Assembly (NCBI GenBank): GCA_946407745.1
Contig: CAMJPQ010000003.1
Location: 23,016 to 87,015, forward strand
Direction of reading: 5' to 3'
Length of the DNA: 64,000 nt
Source of the DNA: an uncultured Clostridia bacterium
GTDB taxonomy: Bacteria > Bacillota > Clostridia > Christensenellales > Aristaeellaceae
The position numbers were made by a program, and so were the translations under genes. Below are positions 1-8,394 of this stretch, piece by piece; within the stretch, counting starts at the first letter, position 1, and each line of letters begins with the position of its first letter. The notes under the pieces were generated by a model. That model was not told where the DNA came from, did not search any database, and was given only the letters and a program-made list of their open reading frames with translations.

Positions 1-1192
1 AGGAGGGATCCGGCACGCCGTCCACCTCCGCCATGACGATGCGGTCCGTGCACAGCGCCTGCCAGTTCAGGGCGGCCTTGCTGTCTGTCAGCCATGCGGG
101 CTGGCCGAAATCCGTCCAGACAAGGTGGCTCATGCCCGGCATATGCCCGTCGGCCCGCAGCAGCGTCTGTGCCTTGCTCAGGCTCAGCTGCCGCCGCTTG
201 CTTTCCTCGCCCATGGGCAGGCTGACCGGCAGAAGGCAGCCGGGTGTCAGCGGCAGGGTGTTTGGGTGCGCGCGTGTCAGTGTCTTTCTCCAGATATCCC
301 CGCAGTACAAAAGCGCCACGCCCTCGCGCAGGCTGACCAGGCGGCGGAAGCCCTCCGCCTGGCTGGCCCTGACCTCATCGCGGCAGGGCATATCGTCGCA
401 CACGGTGACAAGCAGCGGCTTCAGGCGGTTATTGGTCAGGCTCAGGCTGCGGAAGGTTTCCTCCACGCGGTGCCGGAAGGGGACCCTGAGCGCCGGGCGC
501 AGGTTGGCCTCCGGCAGGCCGGTATAGGCGGAAGGGGACACCAGACATGCAGAAAAATCAATGCCGAAGTGCTTCCCGAAGCGCGGCAGCGCGGGCGTCT
601 CCGGCAGCACGATGGGGGGTGGCAGAGGCTGGGAAACCTGCGTACACAAAAGCGGCAGGCGCAGGGTGTACAGCGACCAGCGCTTTTCAAAGGCGGCCAG
701 GCTGGGCGGCCAGGCTTCGTCCTGCAGGCTGCGGAAGAAGGCGGCCGGAGCAAAGCAGAAATCCGGGTGCAGCCAGGCGGTGCGCTCATTGTCCCGGGCG
801 AAGCAGAGGGTGCACCCCCTGCGCAGCAGCACGCGCCCCTCCATGTCAAAGCCCTCCACACCCAGCGGAGATACGCCGAAAACAGGGGCGCTTTCCGCGG
901 GCAGGCAGCCAGTCAGCGCGGCGCCGGTGGCCTCCCCGCGAAGGCAGGCCTTCAGCTCGCGCACCAGCAGCACATCCCAGTGCCGGCTGAACCGTGTTTC
1001 CGCCGCGCACAGCAGCACCCAGGGCTCACCCTGCCAGTGCATGAGCGCTTCCCGCGCGGCATCCGCGCCGCAATCCGCGCTCAGGGGGGCAAACGTCAGC
1101 GCCTCGGGATGCGCGGCGGCCTGGCAGGCACAGCGAAAAGAGTCCCCGCAGGGGGCCTCTTCACCGCGTATTGCCACCAGGATGCGTTCCAT
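1..1192 (-). CDS. Possible glycosyltransferase-like protein, 3' end outside window
   Basis: An open frame of 397 codons runs from an ATG at 1192 to the window edge, so the C-terminus is missing. The ATG overlaps the stop of the upstream PIN/TRAM gene by one base (TGATG), which fixes the start and implies translational coupling. The product has no signal peptide or membrane segment. Residues 56-73 (a GE-W stretch followed by RF...WD) weakly recall the DSHMRF...WD region of GlcNAc-type glycosyltransferases (PF11397), but the Asp and His are absent. The second half has a VWTDFG segment near residue 358, reminiscent of HtrL/YibB-like sugar-transferase folds. Both resemblances are by eye and weak. 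The frame is as rich in G/C third positions as its neighbours, so it is very likely a real gene. Function unknown; a sugar-transferase role is inference. Confidence 0.6.
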   Translation of the reverse strand, partial: MERILVAIRGEEAPCGDSFRCACQAAAHPEALTFAPLSADCGADAAREALMHWQGEPWVLLCAAETRFSRHWDVLLVRELKACLRGEATGAALTGCLPAESAPVFGVSPLGVEGFDMEGRVLLRRGCTLCFARDNERTAWLHPDFCFAPAAFFRSLQDEAWPPSLAAFEKRWSLYTLRLPLLCTQVSQPLPPPIVLPETPALPRFGKHFGIDFSACLVSPSAYTGLPEANLRPALRVPFRHRVEETFRSLSLTNNRLKPLLVTVCDDMPCRDEVRASQAEGFRRLVSLREGVALLYCGDIWRKTLTRAHPNTLPLTPGCLLPVSLPMGEESKRRQLSLSKAQTLLRADGHMPGMSHLVWTDFGQPAWLTDSKAALNWQALCTDRIVMAEVDGVPDPS

Positions 1193-2292
1193 CAGCCGTC
1201 CTCTCTCCGTTTCGCAAAAATCATTCTTCCGGCCGAGGTCTGCAGGGCGGAGGTCACTGTCACCTCCACCGTCCGGCCGATCAGGGCGCGGGCACCTTCC
1301 ACCACCACCATGGTGCCGTCCTCGGTGTAGCCGACGGCCTGGTTGGCCTCGCGGCCCTCCTTTGTCAGCTGCAGGCGCAGCACATCTCCCGCCTGCACCG
1401 TGGGCCGCAGCGCCGCAGACAGGGCGTTGATGTTCAGCGCCGTGAGGCCGGACACGGTGGCGGATTTGGCCAGGCTGTAGTCGCAGGTCAGTATCGGGCT
1501 TCCCTGCCTGCGGGCGAGGCGCAGCAGCGCCACGTCGGGTTCACCGGCTTCCGGCTGCTGCGTCACCTTCACGCCGGAGGCCTCCATTGCCTGCAGGTTC
1601 TCCAGCCCGCGGCGGCCCCTGGCGCGCTTCTGGGTGTCGGCGCTGTCGCTGAGGCGGCGCAGCTCCTCCACCACAAAGGAGGGAACCTCCACCGCACCCT
1701 CCAGAAAGCCGGTCTCGAGCAGCGACTGCATGCGGCCGTCGATCAGGGCGGAGGCGTCGGCCAGCTTTGCCGGCGCACCGGCACGCCGCTTCAGCCGGGC
1801 GGTGCCTTTTTTTGCGTGAAAGGTTACCGCGCGCGGAAACATGTGAAGGAAATCCTTATAGCGCCTGTGGCCGATCTGTATGCCCAGGCCGCCCAGTGCC
1901 AAATAGAGGATCATGCTGGAGACGGTGGTAAACATGGATTCGCCCATGAAGGTCAGTATTCTTGACAGCAGCGCCGCCATCACCAGCGCGATGCTGAAGC
2001 AGACCACGGTGGAAAACAGCTGCCCCATGGACATGCGGTCCATGCGGCTGAGAATACGGCCGGTCAGACTGGTCAGCCCGGAATAGATGCGCCAGCTGAA
2101 GGCAAAGAACACCAGTCCGAACACCAGCGCCGTGCCGATATACAGCCCTGCCAGCAGCCCAAAGGGGATGGAGAGGCCCGGATTGGACAGCCTGGCCAGC
2201 TGCAAACCGGCGGCCAGCAGCGCGGCGCCCAGCCCCGCACCCAGCAGGGTGATCAGGCCGCGCATCACATATTGAAAGGCTTTTGATTTCAT
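1192..2292 (-). CDS. YacL-like membrane protein with PIN and TRAM domains
   Basis: This 366-residue protein has four N-terminal hydrophobic segments (about residues 8-150), a PIN-type nuclease domain (about 165-300) and a C-terminal TRAM-like RNA-binding domain ending in GRTVEVTVTSALQTSAGRMIF. That is the architecture of Bacillus YacL. The start at 2292 is chosen because its ATG overlaps the radA stop (ATGA) and begins a membrane segment; the frame continues upstream inside radA but those codons give a non-membrane, Arg-rich shadow. In Bacillus the order is radA-disA-yacL. Here disA is missing and the two genes are directly coupled. PIN proteins of this type are predicted membrane-tethered RNases, but the substrate is unknown. 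Family assignment is secure; the role is inferred. Confidence 0.9.
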   Translation of the reverse strand: MKSKAFQYVMRGLITLLGAGLGAALLAAGLQLARLSNPGLSIPFGLLAGLYIGTALVFGLVFFAFSWRIYSGLTSLTGRILSRMDRMSMGQLFSTVVCFSIALVMAALLSRILTFMGESMFTTVSSMILYLALGGLGIQIGHRRYKDFLHMFPRAVTFHAKKGTARLKRRAGAPAKLADASALIDGRMQSLLETGFLEGAVEVPSFVVEELRRLSDSADTQKRARGRRGLENLQAMEASGVKVTQQPEAGEPDVALLRLARRQGSPILTCDYSLAKSATVSGLTALNINALSAALRPTVQAGDVLRLQLTKEGREANQAVGYTEDGTMVVVEGARALIGRTVEVTVTSALQTSAGRMIFAKRREDG

Positions 2293-3701
2293 TTCTGCTC
2301 CGTTCTTCCGGGCTTCACAAACAGCACGGCCAGCGCCTGCATCACGGTGTCCACGCCCAGCACGCGCATGCCCTCCTCCGGACGGATGCGGCGGGCGTTC
2401 TCCCTGGGCACGATCACGGTGGTGAAGCCAAGGCGGCGGCATTCGGCCACGCGCCGCTCGCACTGGGGTATCGCGCGCACCTCACCGGCCAGGCCGACCT
2501 CGCCCATCACCGCCACCTCGGCAGGGATGGCCGTATCCCGCAGGGAGGAGGCCACCGCCGCGCACAGCGCAAGGTCTGCCGCGGGCTCGGAAAGCTCCAG
2601 GCCTCCGGCCACATTAATGTACACATCCTGGTTGTAGGTGCGGGTGCCGGCGCGCTTCTCCAGCACGGCCAGCAGCAGCGCCACGCGGCCGGTGTCCGCG
2701 CCGTCCACAGTGCGGCGCGGGGTGCCGAAAAAGCTCTGCGTCACCAGGGCCTGCACATCGCACAGCAGCGGGCGCGACCCTTCCAGTCCGCAGAACACCA
2801 CTGAGCCGCTGGCGCCCTTCGCCCGGTGGGACAAAAGCCGCTCAGAGGGGTTCTCCACCACGGCCATGCCGCGCTCGGTCATCTGGAACACGCCCAGCTC
2901 ATTCACCGAGCCGAAGCGGTTTTTCACCGCGCGCAGCAGGCGGTACTCCTGCTGGCGGTCGCCCTCAAAGTACAGCACCACATCCACCATGTGCTCCAGC
3001 ATGCGCGGGCCGGCGATGGCGCCCTCCTTGGTCACATGGCCCACAAGGAACACGGCGGTTCCGCTCTCCTTGCTCAGGCGCAGCAGCAGGCTGGTGCATT
3101 CCCTGATCTGGCTGACTGACCCCGGCGCGGAGGGAAGCTCCGGCCTGTACATGGTCTGGATGGAGTCGATGACCATCACATCCGGGGAGAGGGCGGCCAT
3201 GCGCTGCTCCACATTGTCCATGGCGTTTTCAGCCAGCAGGTACAGCTCCTCCGCGGTGATGCCGAGGCGCTGCGCGCGCAGCTTGATCTGCCTGGCGCTC
3301 TCCTCGCCGCTGACGTACAGCACTTTTTTGCCCTGCGCGCACAGGTGGGCGCAGACCTGCAGCAGCAGCGTGGATTTGCCGATACCCGGGTCGCCGCCGA
3401 TCAGGCTCAGGCTGCCCTCCACCAGGCCGCCGCCGAGCACCCGGTCCAGCTCCGCGATGCCGGTGGAGGTGCGCACACTCTCCTCCTCGGGAATCTCGGA
3501 CAGCCGCAGGGCCTGCGCGCCGGTGCCGGGACGCTGCCTGGCCGAAAGCTTTGCGCCGGCGGCAGCGGCGGCGACTGCCTTCGCGGGGGCCAGCCCCTCC
3601 TCCAGGGTGTTCCACGCGCCGCACGAGGGACAGCGGCCGACCCAGCGGCTGGTTTCCCAGCCGCAGGCGGTGCAGGCGTAAATCAGTTTATCCTTGGGCA
3701 A
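2289..3701 (-). CDS. radA: DNA repair protein RadA
   Basis: This is a 470-residue RecA-like ATPase that promotes branch migration and processing of recombination intermediates. The N-terminal zinc finger is visible as CTAC (10-13) and CPSC (24-27), followed by a Walker A motif GGDPGIGKST (about residue 103), the RadA-specific KNRFG motif (about 260), and a C-terminal Lon-protease-like domain. Length is normal for the family (about 450-460). The best start is a TTG at 3701, preceded by a GGGGGTGA ribosome-binding site on the minus strand; no ATG lies in a suitable place before the zinc finger. It is the first gene of a coupled pair with the YacL-like gene. Confidence 0.97.
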   Translation of the reverse strand: MPKDKLIYACTACGWETSRWVGRCPSCGAWNTLEEGLAPAKAVAAAAAGAKLSARQRPGTGAQALRLSEIPEEESVRTSTGIAELDRVLGGGLVEGSLSLIGGDPGIGKSTLLLQVCAHLCAQGKKVLYVSGEESARQIKLRAQRLGITAEELYLLAENAMDNVEQRMAALSPDVMVIDSIQTMYRPELPSAPGSVSQIRECTSLLLRLSKESGTAVFLVGHVTKEGAIAGPRMLEHMVDVVLYFEGDRQQEYRLLRAVKNRFGSVNELGVFQMTERGMAVVENPSERLLSHRAKGASGSVVFCGLEGSRPLLCDVQALVTQSFFGTPRRTVDGADTGRVALLLAVLEKRAGTRTYNQDVYINVAGGLELSEPAADLALCAAVASSLRDTAIPAEVAVMGEVGLAGEVRAIPQCERRVAECRRLGFTTVIVPRENARRIRPEEGMRVLGVDTVMQALAVLFVKPGRTEQK

Positions 3702-3788
3702 GCGCGGGTCACCCCCTTTTTCGTTTCATCATCTGTGTATGCACAAACAGGACGCCTCCGCGCGGGAAGCGCCTGCTTCATTTGCCGG

Positions 3789-4238
3789 TCAGAAGAGCTT
3801 GGTGGAATCGAGCAGTATGGTCACCGGGCCGTCATTGACCAGGTGCACCTTCATTTCAGTGCGGAAGCGGCCTGTTTCCACCTTCAGCCCCTTTTCGCGC
3901 CAGGCGGAAACCAGCTGCTCGTACAGGCGGTTGGCTTCCTCCGGCCTGGCGGCGGCGGTAAAGCCGGGGCGCCTGGAGGAGCGGGCGTCCGCGTACAGCG
4001 TGAACTGGCTGACGGCAAGTATGCTGCCACCGGTATCCTCGATGGACAGGTTCATTTTGCCCTCCGCGTCCTCAAAAACGCGCAGGTGGGGCACCTTTTC
4101 CGCCATATATTTCACATCCGCCTCGGTATCCGTCGCGCTGACACCGATCAGCGCGACATAGCCCGGGCCGATTTCTCCAACCGTTTCACCGTCCACGGTG
4201 ACGCGGGCCTCTGTGACCCGCTGCAGCACACAGCGCAT
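3789..4238 (-). CDS. dtd: D-aminoacyl-tRNA deacylase
   Basis: A 149-residue homodimeric editing enzyme that hydrolyses D-amino acids (and glycine on tRNA-Ala) from mischarged tRNAs. Diagnostic motifs are SQFTLYAD in the middle and NDGPVTI near the C-terminus, which form the chiral-proofreading pocket. The family's usual FGA.M before the second motif reads RFRTEM here, a modest deviation. The ATG at 4238 is preceded by AGGAGG at good spacing; a longer in-frame extension upstream lies inside deoD and is rejected. It follows deoD by 11 bp, so the two are probably cotranscribed from the promoter at 6336-6364. Confidence 0.96.
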   Translation of the reverse strand: MRCVLQRVTEARVTVDGETVGEIGPGYVALIGVSATDTEADVKYMAEKVPHLRVFEDAEGKMNLSIEDTGGSILAVSQFTLYADARSSRRPGFTAAARPEEANRLYEQLVSAWREKGLKVETGRFRTEMKVHLVNDGPVTILLDSTKLF

Positions 4239-4249
4239 TTTTCCTCCTG

Positions 4250-4957
4250 TCAGGCGATCGCCAGGGCAATTTCCATCATCTGGGTGAAGGTGTTCTGCCT
4301 GTCCTCCGCGGGCAGCGACTCGCCGGTGAACGGGTTGTCGGAGATGGTCAGCAGCGCCAGCGCGTGCTTGTGCGCCCGCGCGGCGTTCATATACAGCGCG
4401 GCGGCCTCCATTTCGCAGCACAGCACGCCGAGCTTTTCCAGCTTCCCGAGCGGAGCGGATTCGTCATAGAAAATATCGGAGGAGTACACCGCGCCGGGCA
4501 CGGGGGTGCAGCCCAGCTGCTCGCCGGCCTCCATGGCTGCCTGCAGCAGCTTGTAGGAGCAGCAGGGGGCCACGGTGCCGTCAAAGCCGTACTGCCTGCC
4601 GAAGTTGGAATTGGTATAGGCGCTCATGGCCGCGACGATGCTGCGCAGGCGGAGCGACTGGTCGATCATGCCCGCGGAGCCGATGCGGATGATGTTCTCC
4701 ACGCCGTAGAAATTGTACAGCTCGTAGGAGTAGATGCCGATGGCGGGCATGCCCATGCCGCTGGCCATCACGGAAACGGGCTTGCCGTGCCAGGTGCCGG
4801 TATAGCCCTGCACGCCGCGTGTGTTGTTCACCAGCACCGGATTCTCCAGGAAGGTTTCCGCGATAAATTTGGAACGCAGGGGATCGCCGGGCATCAGCAC
4901 GGTCGGGGCGAACGCGCCTTTTTCACAGGTGATATGCGGGGTAGGGATGTTAGACAT
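4250..4957 (-). CDS. deoD: Purine-nucleoside phosphorylase, DeoD type
   Basis: This 235-residue enzyme phosphorolytically cleaves purine (deoxy)nucleosides to free base and (deoxy)ribose-1-phosphate in salvage. The protein shows the MPGDPLR phosphate-binding start, the GSAGMI loop, [10 protein letters not shown] (ribose and base contacts) and SDNPFTGE, where the catalytic Asp is retained and the common His of SDHIFTGE is Asn. Length matches hexameric DeoD enzymes (233-239). The start at 4957 overlaps the MATE gene's 3' end by 8 bp and has an AAAGGAGGA ribosome-binding site, so translation is coupled. No other deo gene is adjacent. Confidence 0.97.
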   Translation of the reverse strand: MSNIPTPHITCEKGAFAPTVLMPGDPLRSKFIAETFLENPVLVNNTRGVQGYTGTWHGKPVSVMASGMGMPAIGIYSYELYNFYGVENIIRIGSAGMIDQSLRLRSIVAAMSAYTNSNFGRQYGFDGTVAPCCSYKLLQAAMEAGEQLGCTPVPGAVYSSDIFYDESAPLGKLEKLGVLCCEMEAAALYMNAARAHKHALALLTISDNPFTGESLPAEDRQNTFTQMMEIALAIA

Positions 4958-6293
4958 GGCGTCCTCCTTTCATCTGTCGGGCATAGCCTGCCCATAGCAG
5001 CGCCGCAGCGCCAATCCACGCGAGAATCTCCGCGAAATACACGCCCCACTCGCCAAACCAGTGGGGCAGAAGCCACGCCGCCCCCAGGCGCATGGCGAGC
5101 TCCACAAAGCCGCTGACCATCGGGATGAAGCTGTTGCCCAGCCCCTGCAGCGCCGAGCGGAAGGCGAACAACAGGTACAGCGCCGGCAGGCCTGTGGCCA
5201 TGACCCAGAGAAACTGCTGCCCGATGTCCAGCACCTGCTGTACAAGCGCGGGATCATCCTCCACAAAGAGGGAGATGATGCTCCGGCCCCACAGCACAAG
5301 GCACAAGCCGATCACCAGCGCGAAGCCTGTGGTGAGCCAGGCGGCCTGCCGTACGCCCTGGCGCACACGCTGCATTTTTCCCGCGCCGCTGTTCTGGCCG
5401 GTGAAGGTGCCCAGCGCGCTGCCCACCGCGGTGCCGGCCAGCTCGATCGGCCCCTGGAGACGGCTGGCGGCGTTGTAGCCGGCCATGAACACAAAGCCGA
5501 AGCTGTTCACCACGCCGGAGAGCACCACGCCGCCCGCGGCGATGACGCTGTTGCCCAGCGCGATCGGCGCACCGAGGCGCAGAAGCCTGCCCAGCATCCC
5601 CCGGTCCGGGCGGAGATGGGCTGGCCTCAGGGCAAAAACCTCAGTGCCGCGCACCGCAAGCGCGTTGATGAGCAGCGCGGCTGCCTGCGCGGCGAGGGTG
5701 GCTGCCGCCGCTCCGGCTACGCCCCAGCGGAAAACGGAGACGAACAGCAGGTCGAGCCCGATGTTGGCCAGTGTGGCAAAAACCATGGCCCGCAGCGGCG
5801 TGACGCTGTTGCCCACCGCCCGCAGAAAGCCGCTGAACAGGTTGACCCCCATCACCAGCGGCATGCCGCCGAATATGATGCGAAGATACAGCCGGGTCAG
5901 CGCAAAGGTATCCTCAGGGGTGTTCATCAGGCGCAAAAGCGGCGTGAGGGCCAGCTGCGAGAGAGGCATCAGCAGCGCCAGCAGCAGGAGCGAAAGCAGC
6001 AGCCCCTGCCCGGCGGCCAGCCGCAGCTCCTCGCGCCTGTCCGCGCCAAAGGACTGGGAAACCTGCACCGCGATGCCCTGGCTGAGGCCCATCGCGATGC
6101 TCAGCACGCCCCAGTCCAGCCAGCCGGAGGCGGATACAGCCGCCAGCGCGGCCACGCCCTCCGCGCGGCCGAGGACAGCCGAGTCCACGAGACTGTAAAA
6201 CTGCTGCAGCGCGCCCTCCGCGAGGATGGGCAGCGCAAAGAGTGCAATCAGCCTGACAGGGCTGCCTTCGGTGAGATCCTTTGTGCGGGGCAT
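4950..6293 (-). CDS. MATE family efflux transporter
   Basis: This 447-residue polytopic protein has about twelve hydrophobic segments in two similar halves. Typical MATE features are GSPVRLIALFALPILAEG at the N-terminus with YSLVDSAVLGR, and in the second half GYNAASRLQGP. MATE proteins export cationic drugs or metabolites in exchange for Na+ or H+; the substrate here cannot be read from sequence. The ATG at 6293 is the first gene downstream of a strong minus-strand promoter (6336-6364). It overlaps deoD, so MATE-deoD-dtd form an operon. Confidence 0.93.
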   Translation of the reverse strand: MPRTKDLTEGSPVRLIALFALPILAEGALQQFYSLVDSAVLGRAEGVAALAAVSASGWLDWGVLSIAMGLSQGIAVQVSQSFGADRREELRLAAGQGLLLSLLLLALLMPLSQLALTPLLRLMNTPEDTFALTRLYLRIIFGGMPLVMGVNLFSGFLRAVGNSVTPLRAMVFATLANIGLDLLFVSVFRWGVAGAAAATLAAQAAALLINALAVRGTEVFALRPAHLRPDRGMLGRLLRLGAPIALGNSVIAAGGVVLSGVVNSFGFVFMAGYNAASRLQGPIELAGTAVGSALGTFTGQNSGAGKMQRVRQGVRQAAWLTTGFALVIGLCLVLWGRSIISLFVEDDPALVQQVLDIGQQFLWVMATGLPALYLLFAFRSALQGLGNSFIPMVSGFVELAMRLGAAWLLPHWFGEWGVYFAEILAWIGAAALLWAGYARQMKGGRHV

Positions 6294-6335
6294 GCGGCGG
6301 CAATCCTCGATTCATGCAGTCTGTGACATGCGGAT

Positions 6336-6364
6336 ATTATAAGGGATGAAGGTTCTTTTGGCAA
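6336..6364 (-). promoter_or_regulatory. Promoter for MATE-deoD-dtd operon
   Basis: On the minus strand, TTGCCA (6359-6364) and a perfect TATAAT (6336-6341) are separated by 17 bp. The site lies 43 bp upstream of the MATE start and is divergent from the plus-strand promoter at 6397. Confidence 0.8.
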
Positions 6365-6396
6365 GGGGCGCGCTGCGCCGGAAAACGCATAACCAC

Positions 6397-6425
6397 TTGA
6401 CGGGTGCTCACTTTTATAGTATATT
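6397..6425 (+). promoter_or_regulatory. Promoter for secreted repeat protein
   Basis: TTGACG (6397-6402), 17-bp spacer, TATATT (6420-6425). This leaves a leader of about 150 nt before the ATG at 6583. The leader includes a 7-bp hairpin (6534-6540 with 6547-6553) with no T-run, so it is not a terminator. I do not recognise a known riboswitch in it. Confidence 0.75.
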
Positions 6426-6582
6426 TTATCAGAGGAAATGGGTGTCCCGTATTTCGCTGGTAAACACGGTGGAGCGGGGAGTGGCTTTGCACTGACGCGT
6501 CTGCGCCGCGCGGGCCTTCTGTTCCCTTGTATAGCGGGCGTCATTGCGCCCGCCATCCCAATTTCAATAGGAGGCAAAGGAA

Positions 6583-8256
6583 ATGAGCAAAACCCGTATC
6601 GGGAAGATCGCGCTGTTCGCGCTGGTACTGACCGTGGCGGTTGGCCTGTGCGCCTTCGCTTTTGCGGAAGAGCATACCACCGATCATGTATGGGGTTCCT
6701 GGTCGAGCTTCACCGCGGCCACCTGCAGGGACGCGGCGGTTGAAGTGCGTCAGTGCTCCATTTGCGGCAAGCTGGATTTTCGCTCTGTCGGTGCGCCGGA
6801 TCTGACCAAGCACACCTGGACTGAATGGTACAGCTACATCGCCCCGGAGTGCGAGGTGGACGGCACCGAGCGCCGCGACTGCACGACCTGCGGCACCTAT
6901 CAGGACAGAACCGTCTCAAAGATCGGACACAATTACCAGCTGGAGTCCATCACGCCCGCGACCTGCACTGAACCCGGCTCGTACAATTATCAGTGCATGA
7001 ACGACCCCCACCACACCAAGACGGAAACCATCCCTCCCCTGGGCCATGACTGGGGCGAGTGGACGGTGACCAAGGCGCCCACCTGCACCGAGGGCGGCAC
7101 CGAGACCCGCGTGTGCAAGCGCGATCCCTCCCATAAGGAGGAGCGCTCGGTGGATCCCCACGGCCACAACTATGTGGGCAAGGTGACCAAGGAGCCCACC
7201 TGCCTGGATCCCGGCACCCGCACCTATACCTGCACGTATGACCCCACCCACACCTACACCGAGCCGATTCCTCCCCTGGATCACGACTGGGGCGAGTGGA
7301 CGGTGACCAAGCAGCCCACCTGCCTGACCAAGGGCGAGGAGACCCGCATCTGCAAGCGCGATCCCAGCCACAAGGAAACCCGCGAGTTGCCTGCCCTGGA
7401 TCACGACTGGGGCGAGTGGACGGTGACCAAGCAGCCCACCTGCCTTGACAAGGGCGTGGAGACCCGCCTGTGCAAGCGCGATCCCAGCCACAAGCAGACC
7501 CGCGATGTTGCGCCCGTCGGCCACGACTGGGGCGATTGGACTTATGTGCCCGGCAAGGAACCCGCCTGCACCGAGCCCGGCCAGGAGCAGCGCATCTGCA
7601 AGCGCGATCCCAGCCACAGGGAAACCCGCGCTGTAGGCCCGCTCGGCCACGATTGGGGCCCCTGGAAGCCTGTGGACGCCATGACCGAGGAGCGCATCTG
7701 CAAGCGCGACCCCGAGCACAAGGAAACCCGCTTCCGTGAGCGCGACGGCACCGTGTGCGCCTTCGGCCTGCGCCTGAGGGACACCGCCTCCAAGCTGCGC
7801 CCCTATTCCTCTGACCGCTGGTACATGTACACCCCCTTCGACGCCAGCTATGACCACACCGAATACTATGAGCTGGTGGCGGACAACCTGTTCATCGTAG
7901 GCGGCACCAACCACGTGGTTGGCGGCGCGACCGTCACGGTGCAGGACGGCGAGATCAAGGTGGACTACACCATCACCGCCCGCCGCTTCAATGTGACGCT
8001 GGAGTTCTTCACCATCCTGAACCAGATGAGCGACCTCAACGGCACCTTCGAGCCGGAAGCCCTGGTGAACCGCTTCGGCCTGCAGACCAACACCTGGTAC
8101 AGCATTGAAGAAAAGTTTGGCGGCGACACCAACCTGGTGCTCTACTTCTGCTCCCGCTGCCACTACACTCCGGACCAGGCGACCTACAACTACCTGCGCT
8201 ATGAGACCACGCAGCATCAGCGCGACGTGCGCGACATGCTGGCCATGATGGACTGA
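6583..8256 (+). CDS. Secreted Trp/Cys tandem-repeat protein
   Basis: This 557-residue exported protein starts with a signal peptide (residues 1-28, cleavage after AFA). Residues 35-385 are about nine degenerate 40-residue repeats, each roughly HDWGEWTV...PTC...G...R.CKRDPSHKETR...L. Each keeps a Trp pair, two Cys and a His near the unit border. Residues 386-557 form a non-repeated mixed alpha/beta domain that ends after a CSRCH motif; there is no LPxTG, SLH or membrane anchor. Similar Cys/His/Trp repeats occur in many clostridial surface proteins, where the second Cys is usually part of CxxC; here most units carry C-KRDPSH. The start has an AGGAGG ribosome-binding site. It has its own promoter and terminator. 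Function unknown; a secreted or wall-associated binding or structural role is inference. Confidence 0.9.
   Translation: MSKTRIGKIALFALVLTVAVGLCAFAFAEEHTTDHVWGSWSSFTAATCRDAAVEVRQCSICGKLDFRSVGAPDLTKHTWTEWYSYIAPECEVDGTERRDCTTCGTYQDRTVSKIGHNYQLESITPATCTEPGSYNYQCMNDPHHTKTETIPPLGHDWGEWTVTKAPTCTEGGTETRVCKRDPSHKEERSVDPHGHNYVGKVTKEPTCLDPGTRTYTCTYDPTHTYTEPIPPLDHDWGEWTVTKQPTCLTKGEETRICKRDPSHKETRELPALDHDWGEWTVTKQPTCLDKGVETRLCKRDPSHKQTRDVAPVGHDWGDWTYVPGKEPACTEPGQEQRICKRDPSHRETRAVGPLGHDWGPWKPVDAMTEERICKRDPEHKETRFRERDGTVCAFGLRLRDTASKLRPYSSDRWYMYTPFDASYDHTEYYELVADNLFIVGGTNHVVGGATVTVQDGEIKVDYTITARRFNVTLEFFTILNQMSDLNGTFEPEALVNRFGLQTNTWYSIEEKFGGDTNLVLYFCSRCHYTPDQATYNYLRYETTQHQRDVRDMLAMMD
6685..7735 (+). repeat. 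About nine tandem 120-bp coding repeats
   Basis: The repeats of the secreted protein have a 120-bp period. The best conserved neighbours are 7274-7393 and 7394-7513, whose first ~52 bp are identical. Outer units are more diverged, which is typical of an array expanded from the centre. Confidence 0.85.
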
Positions 8257-8273
8257 TACGCGAGCCATCCATC

Positions 8274-8301
8274 AGCCCCTGCCCACGCGGCAGGGGCTTT
8301 T
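8274..8301 (+). terminator. Intrinsic terminator of secreted repeat gene
   Basis: A 9-bp perfect G/C stem (8275-8283 with 8289-8297), a 5-nt loop and TTTT at 8298-8301, 18 bp after the stop codon. Confidence 0.85.
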
Positions 8302-8316
8302 ACAAAACCCTGCCCC

Positions 8317-8344
8317 TTGATAACTCCGCCTGTTGTGCTATAAT
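8317..8344 (+). promoter_or_regulatory. Promoter for polyprenyl sugar transferase gene
   Basis: TTGATA (8317-8322), 16-bp spacer and a perfect TATAAT (8339-8344) with an extended -10 TG at 8336-8337. It lies immediately after the preceding terminator, so the gene is monocistronic. Confidence 0.85.
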
Positions 8345-8394
8345 CTTCCTGCCCGCAAGGGCGCACAAAGGTTAATTTACCGAAAGGAAGTCCA

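Noticed and set aside
6426..6582. Possible riboswitch in the leader of the secreted repeat gene
   Set aside because: Only one short hairpin is seen; no match to known riboswitch consensus sequences and no anti-terminator pairing.
6685..7735. Possible CRISPR-like array
   Set aside because: The repeats are 120-bp in-frame coding units with no short direct repeats separated by unique spacers.
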